Shown: piece after piece, positions 62,250 through 64,000 of the stretch
Layout: the number at the start of each line of letters is the position of its first letter
Numbering within the stretch: position 1 is the first letter of the stretch
Assembly (NCBI GenBank): GCA_024138025.1
Contig: JAMXBD010001255.1
Coordinates: forward strand, 1 to 64,000
DNA from: Combretum micranthum
Taxonomy: Eukaryota; Streptophyta; Magnoliopsida; Myrtales; Combretaceae
DNA length: 64,000 bases
Direction: 5' to 3'
Position numbers and translations under genes: made by a program
The notes under the pieces: generated by a model
Seen by the model: only the letters and a program-made list of their open reading frames with translations
What the model was told of the DNA's origin: nothing
Database searches by the model: none

Positions 62250-63800
62250 CCAATTGTACAAGAAGTCTTTCAAAGATGAAATGTGAAGTGGTCTATGAGC
62301 CAAGATAGGATTTCTTTTTGTCCTTTCAAGATGGGATATTGAATGCAACCAGAAGGAACCCTTTGAGATGATCATATCATGATAAGATTGCAAGGGTACA
62401 TGTATATGTTTAACGTTTTATATGTGTGAAGTTAGATGAGTGAAAGGTTAGTATAGATCTCCTATTAAAAAAAGTTACTAAAATAAGATTTATAGCAAAT
62501 TAATTGCCAAAATAACCCATCAAACTTGCATCTTGGAGATACAAGTGAGGCGCATAAAAAAATTTGTAATAACTCGCATATAGGAGCTACGAGTCCCTAT
62601 GGTGACTCTCATTTAAGAGGTGGGTTACAATGATGACTCAAAATAAAGACATGTAAGTTCTAATGGTGACTTAAATTTAAGACATGTGCAACAAATTAAT
62701 AATAAAAAATGCATGTTTTAAATGCAAGTTTGACTGTCTGTTTTCGTAATTAAGTTTTATAATATCCTATTTTAGTAGTTAATTTCAAAATAAAATCTAT
62801 GTTGACAAAAAATTTCGAAGATTGATCTAAATACTAAGGTGCACTCAAATGTATGAAAGATAGCAAAGAATTTTTGTTAAGTGTTTCCACTGTATTATAT
62901 AATATTAAAGAATATAAGTTTGTATAAGAATAACATCTAGTGGAGGTTGATACATGCTTTGGAATAGTTAAGCCATGTCCACAACATAATGTTGGCGTAA
63001 CTATGTCATCTTTTAGACACCAAGGTCTCAACAATGGGTAAACAAAGGCCTTATGAGGTATGGCCCTTATGGTTACAAAATGAAATAGAATAAACATACC
63101 TATAATGCATTTTTTTAATAAAGAATACAATAAATGTATTACTCTGAACCAATACCATTGCCCTTTGCTTCCCATAACTTACGACCTTTACTAGCACATC
63201 ACCATAACCATTACTAATAATCAATATTGTCAAATTTGGACCGAGGTTTGATCCGGACATACTAGGAGATCGGGTATCGAACTTGGGTCAATAAAAATAA
63301 AAATATAACACACATTTTAGTTGTCAAAGACAAATATATATGACATACTTGATTAAATTCATATTGGAAAAAATCCATCAACTAGTTATTAAATCAATAC
63401 AAGACATATACTTTAAAAATAGAAAAAAAAGTAATATAATGATTGTATTTTATAAATTTATAATATAGCAGGTAATTAATATTTATTTTTATAAAAAGAG
63501 AGAAATTACTAATTGCATTAAATTACAAGTTGAAATAAATTTAAATCCAAGCATTCGAATAAATTACATATTAAAATATTGAAAAAGTATTTGTATGATC
63601 AAATAAATTAAACGTAAGAATTATTTATAATTAATCAAATAAGTTAACAAACATATTTTAGTGTTTGCAGTGTTTTCATGATAAATTAAATCATGTGGGA
63701 CGTCGTTTGGGAGTATTGATTATTTAGAGATGGTTAATTTCTTTTTAGGTGGCTTTAACGGAGTAGTGACTATGCAATTGCCAAATTAACGGCTTAGTGT
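62250..63800. other. AT-rich flank of the MULE without recognisable gene
   Basis: Short frames of 69-113 codons on minus at 62834-63260 lack family features. The MULE's left terminus is probably in here, but no terminal repeat was matched. Confidence 0.4.
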
Positions 63801-63812
63801 GGTAATTTTGAC

Positions 63813-63852
63813 TCCCACATCGGAAAAACTTCTCCACAATAACTTATATAAA
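63813..63852 (+). promoter_or_regulatory. snRNA-type promoter: USE plus TATA
   Basis: TCCCACATCG (63813-63822) matches ten of the eleven bases of the plant upstream sequence element RTCCCACATCG. TATATAAA follows at 63845-63852, leaving 22 bases between. In plants a gap of about 23-24 marks pol III genes (U6, U3, 7SL, MRP, telomerase RNA), and 33-34 marks pol II snRNA genes. The same two motifs also occur in some plant LTR promoters, so an LTR promoter is the main alternative. Confidence 0.45.
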
Positions 63853-63866
63853 TGATTTCTTTTACT

Positions 63867-64000
63867 GGCCCCAGGAAGCGCGTGTTGAGCTGTATATCTC
63901 CGCAAGTGAACAACTTGATGGGTTTCCATGTTGATGATTTTAAGCCACGAACTCGAGAGGACCCATGTTGTTCGATGCCTGGTGAAACCGGCCGATTTGT
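63867..64000 (+). ncRNA. Start of an unidentified transcript (runs off the window)
   Basis: Downstream of the USE/TATA pair the composition changes from AT-rich to balanced: GGCCCCAGGAAGCGCG and later GCCTGGTGAAACCGGCCG. The start is expected near 63867-63875. The visible part does not match the 5' ends that I know for U1, U2, U4, U5, U6, U3 or 7SL RNA, and no telomere-template-like CTAAACCCTA is present. No open frame of note. Could equally be an LTR leader. Confidence 0.2.

Noticed and set aside
62834..63260. Minus-strand frames of 69 and 113 codons
   Set aside because: They overlap in different frames, have no motif, and lie in AT-rich DNA beside the MULE.

Overview
The window is nuclear DNA of a flowering plant. 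It is AT-rich and dominated by transposon remains, with GT-AG introns, plant-type LTR retrotransposons (Ogre/Tat-like, Ty3/gypsy and Ty1/copia), a Helitron, a MULE, a hAT element and SINE-like tRNA fragments. The species cannot be named from the sequence. Long open frames are rare, and most are relics or chance.

Only one host gene is convincing. It is a minus-strand, nine-exon gene for a tRNA (guanine37-N1)-methyltransferase of the Trm5 family, at 23222 down to 13752. I rebuilt its splice sites by hand. Exons 2-9 are clean and keep the SAM-binding and NLP motifs. Exon 1 carries three apparent single-base losses, at least two of them in short homopolymers, so the gene is either freshly damaged or mis-assembled there. 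Its introns hold a gag-bearing, pol-less LTR element and a 200-bp tandem duplication.

Layout. 1-4.2 kb: two direct copies of an Ogre/Tat-like LTR block with an internal TATA box and a tRNA-like segment. 4.2-5.3 kb: a CCHC zinc-knuckle gene relic and a SINE-like piece. 7.3-9 kb: repeat DNA split by a 465-bp near-perfect palindrome with a 5-bp target duplication. 11.4 kb: a leucine-rich-repeat fragment. 13.7-23.2 kb: the Trm5 gene. 26.8-32 kb: a decayed autonomous Helitron (Rep plus PIF1-like helicase), followed by a 472-bp non-autonomous hAT element with exact 8-bp target duplications. 36-37.5 kb and 42.6-43.5 kb: local tandem duplications. 40.1-41.8 kb and 53.3-54.95 kb: two inverted copies of an unnamed repeat that share a short conserved peptide. 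44.7-50 kb: a decayed minus-strand copia element with both LTRs and a nested 540-bp element related to the palindrome. 55.8 kb: a GRF zinc-finger/membrane-anchor fragment. 57.9-62.2 kb: a minus-strand MULE transposase pseudogene split by a 1.33-kb solo LTR. The right edge, from 63.8 kb, holds an snRNA-type USE plus TATA promoter and the start of an unidentified transcript.

The genes do not form a pathway. The order is that of a gene-poor chromosome segment with nested insertions. All calls rest on hand translation and pattern recognition. Edges of degenerate repeats are approximate.
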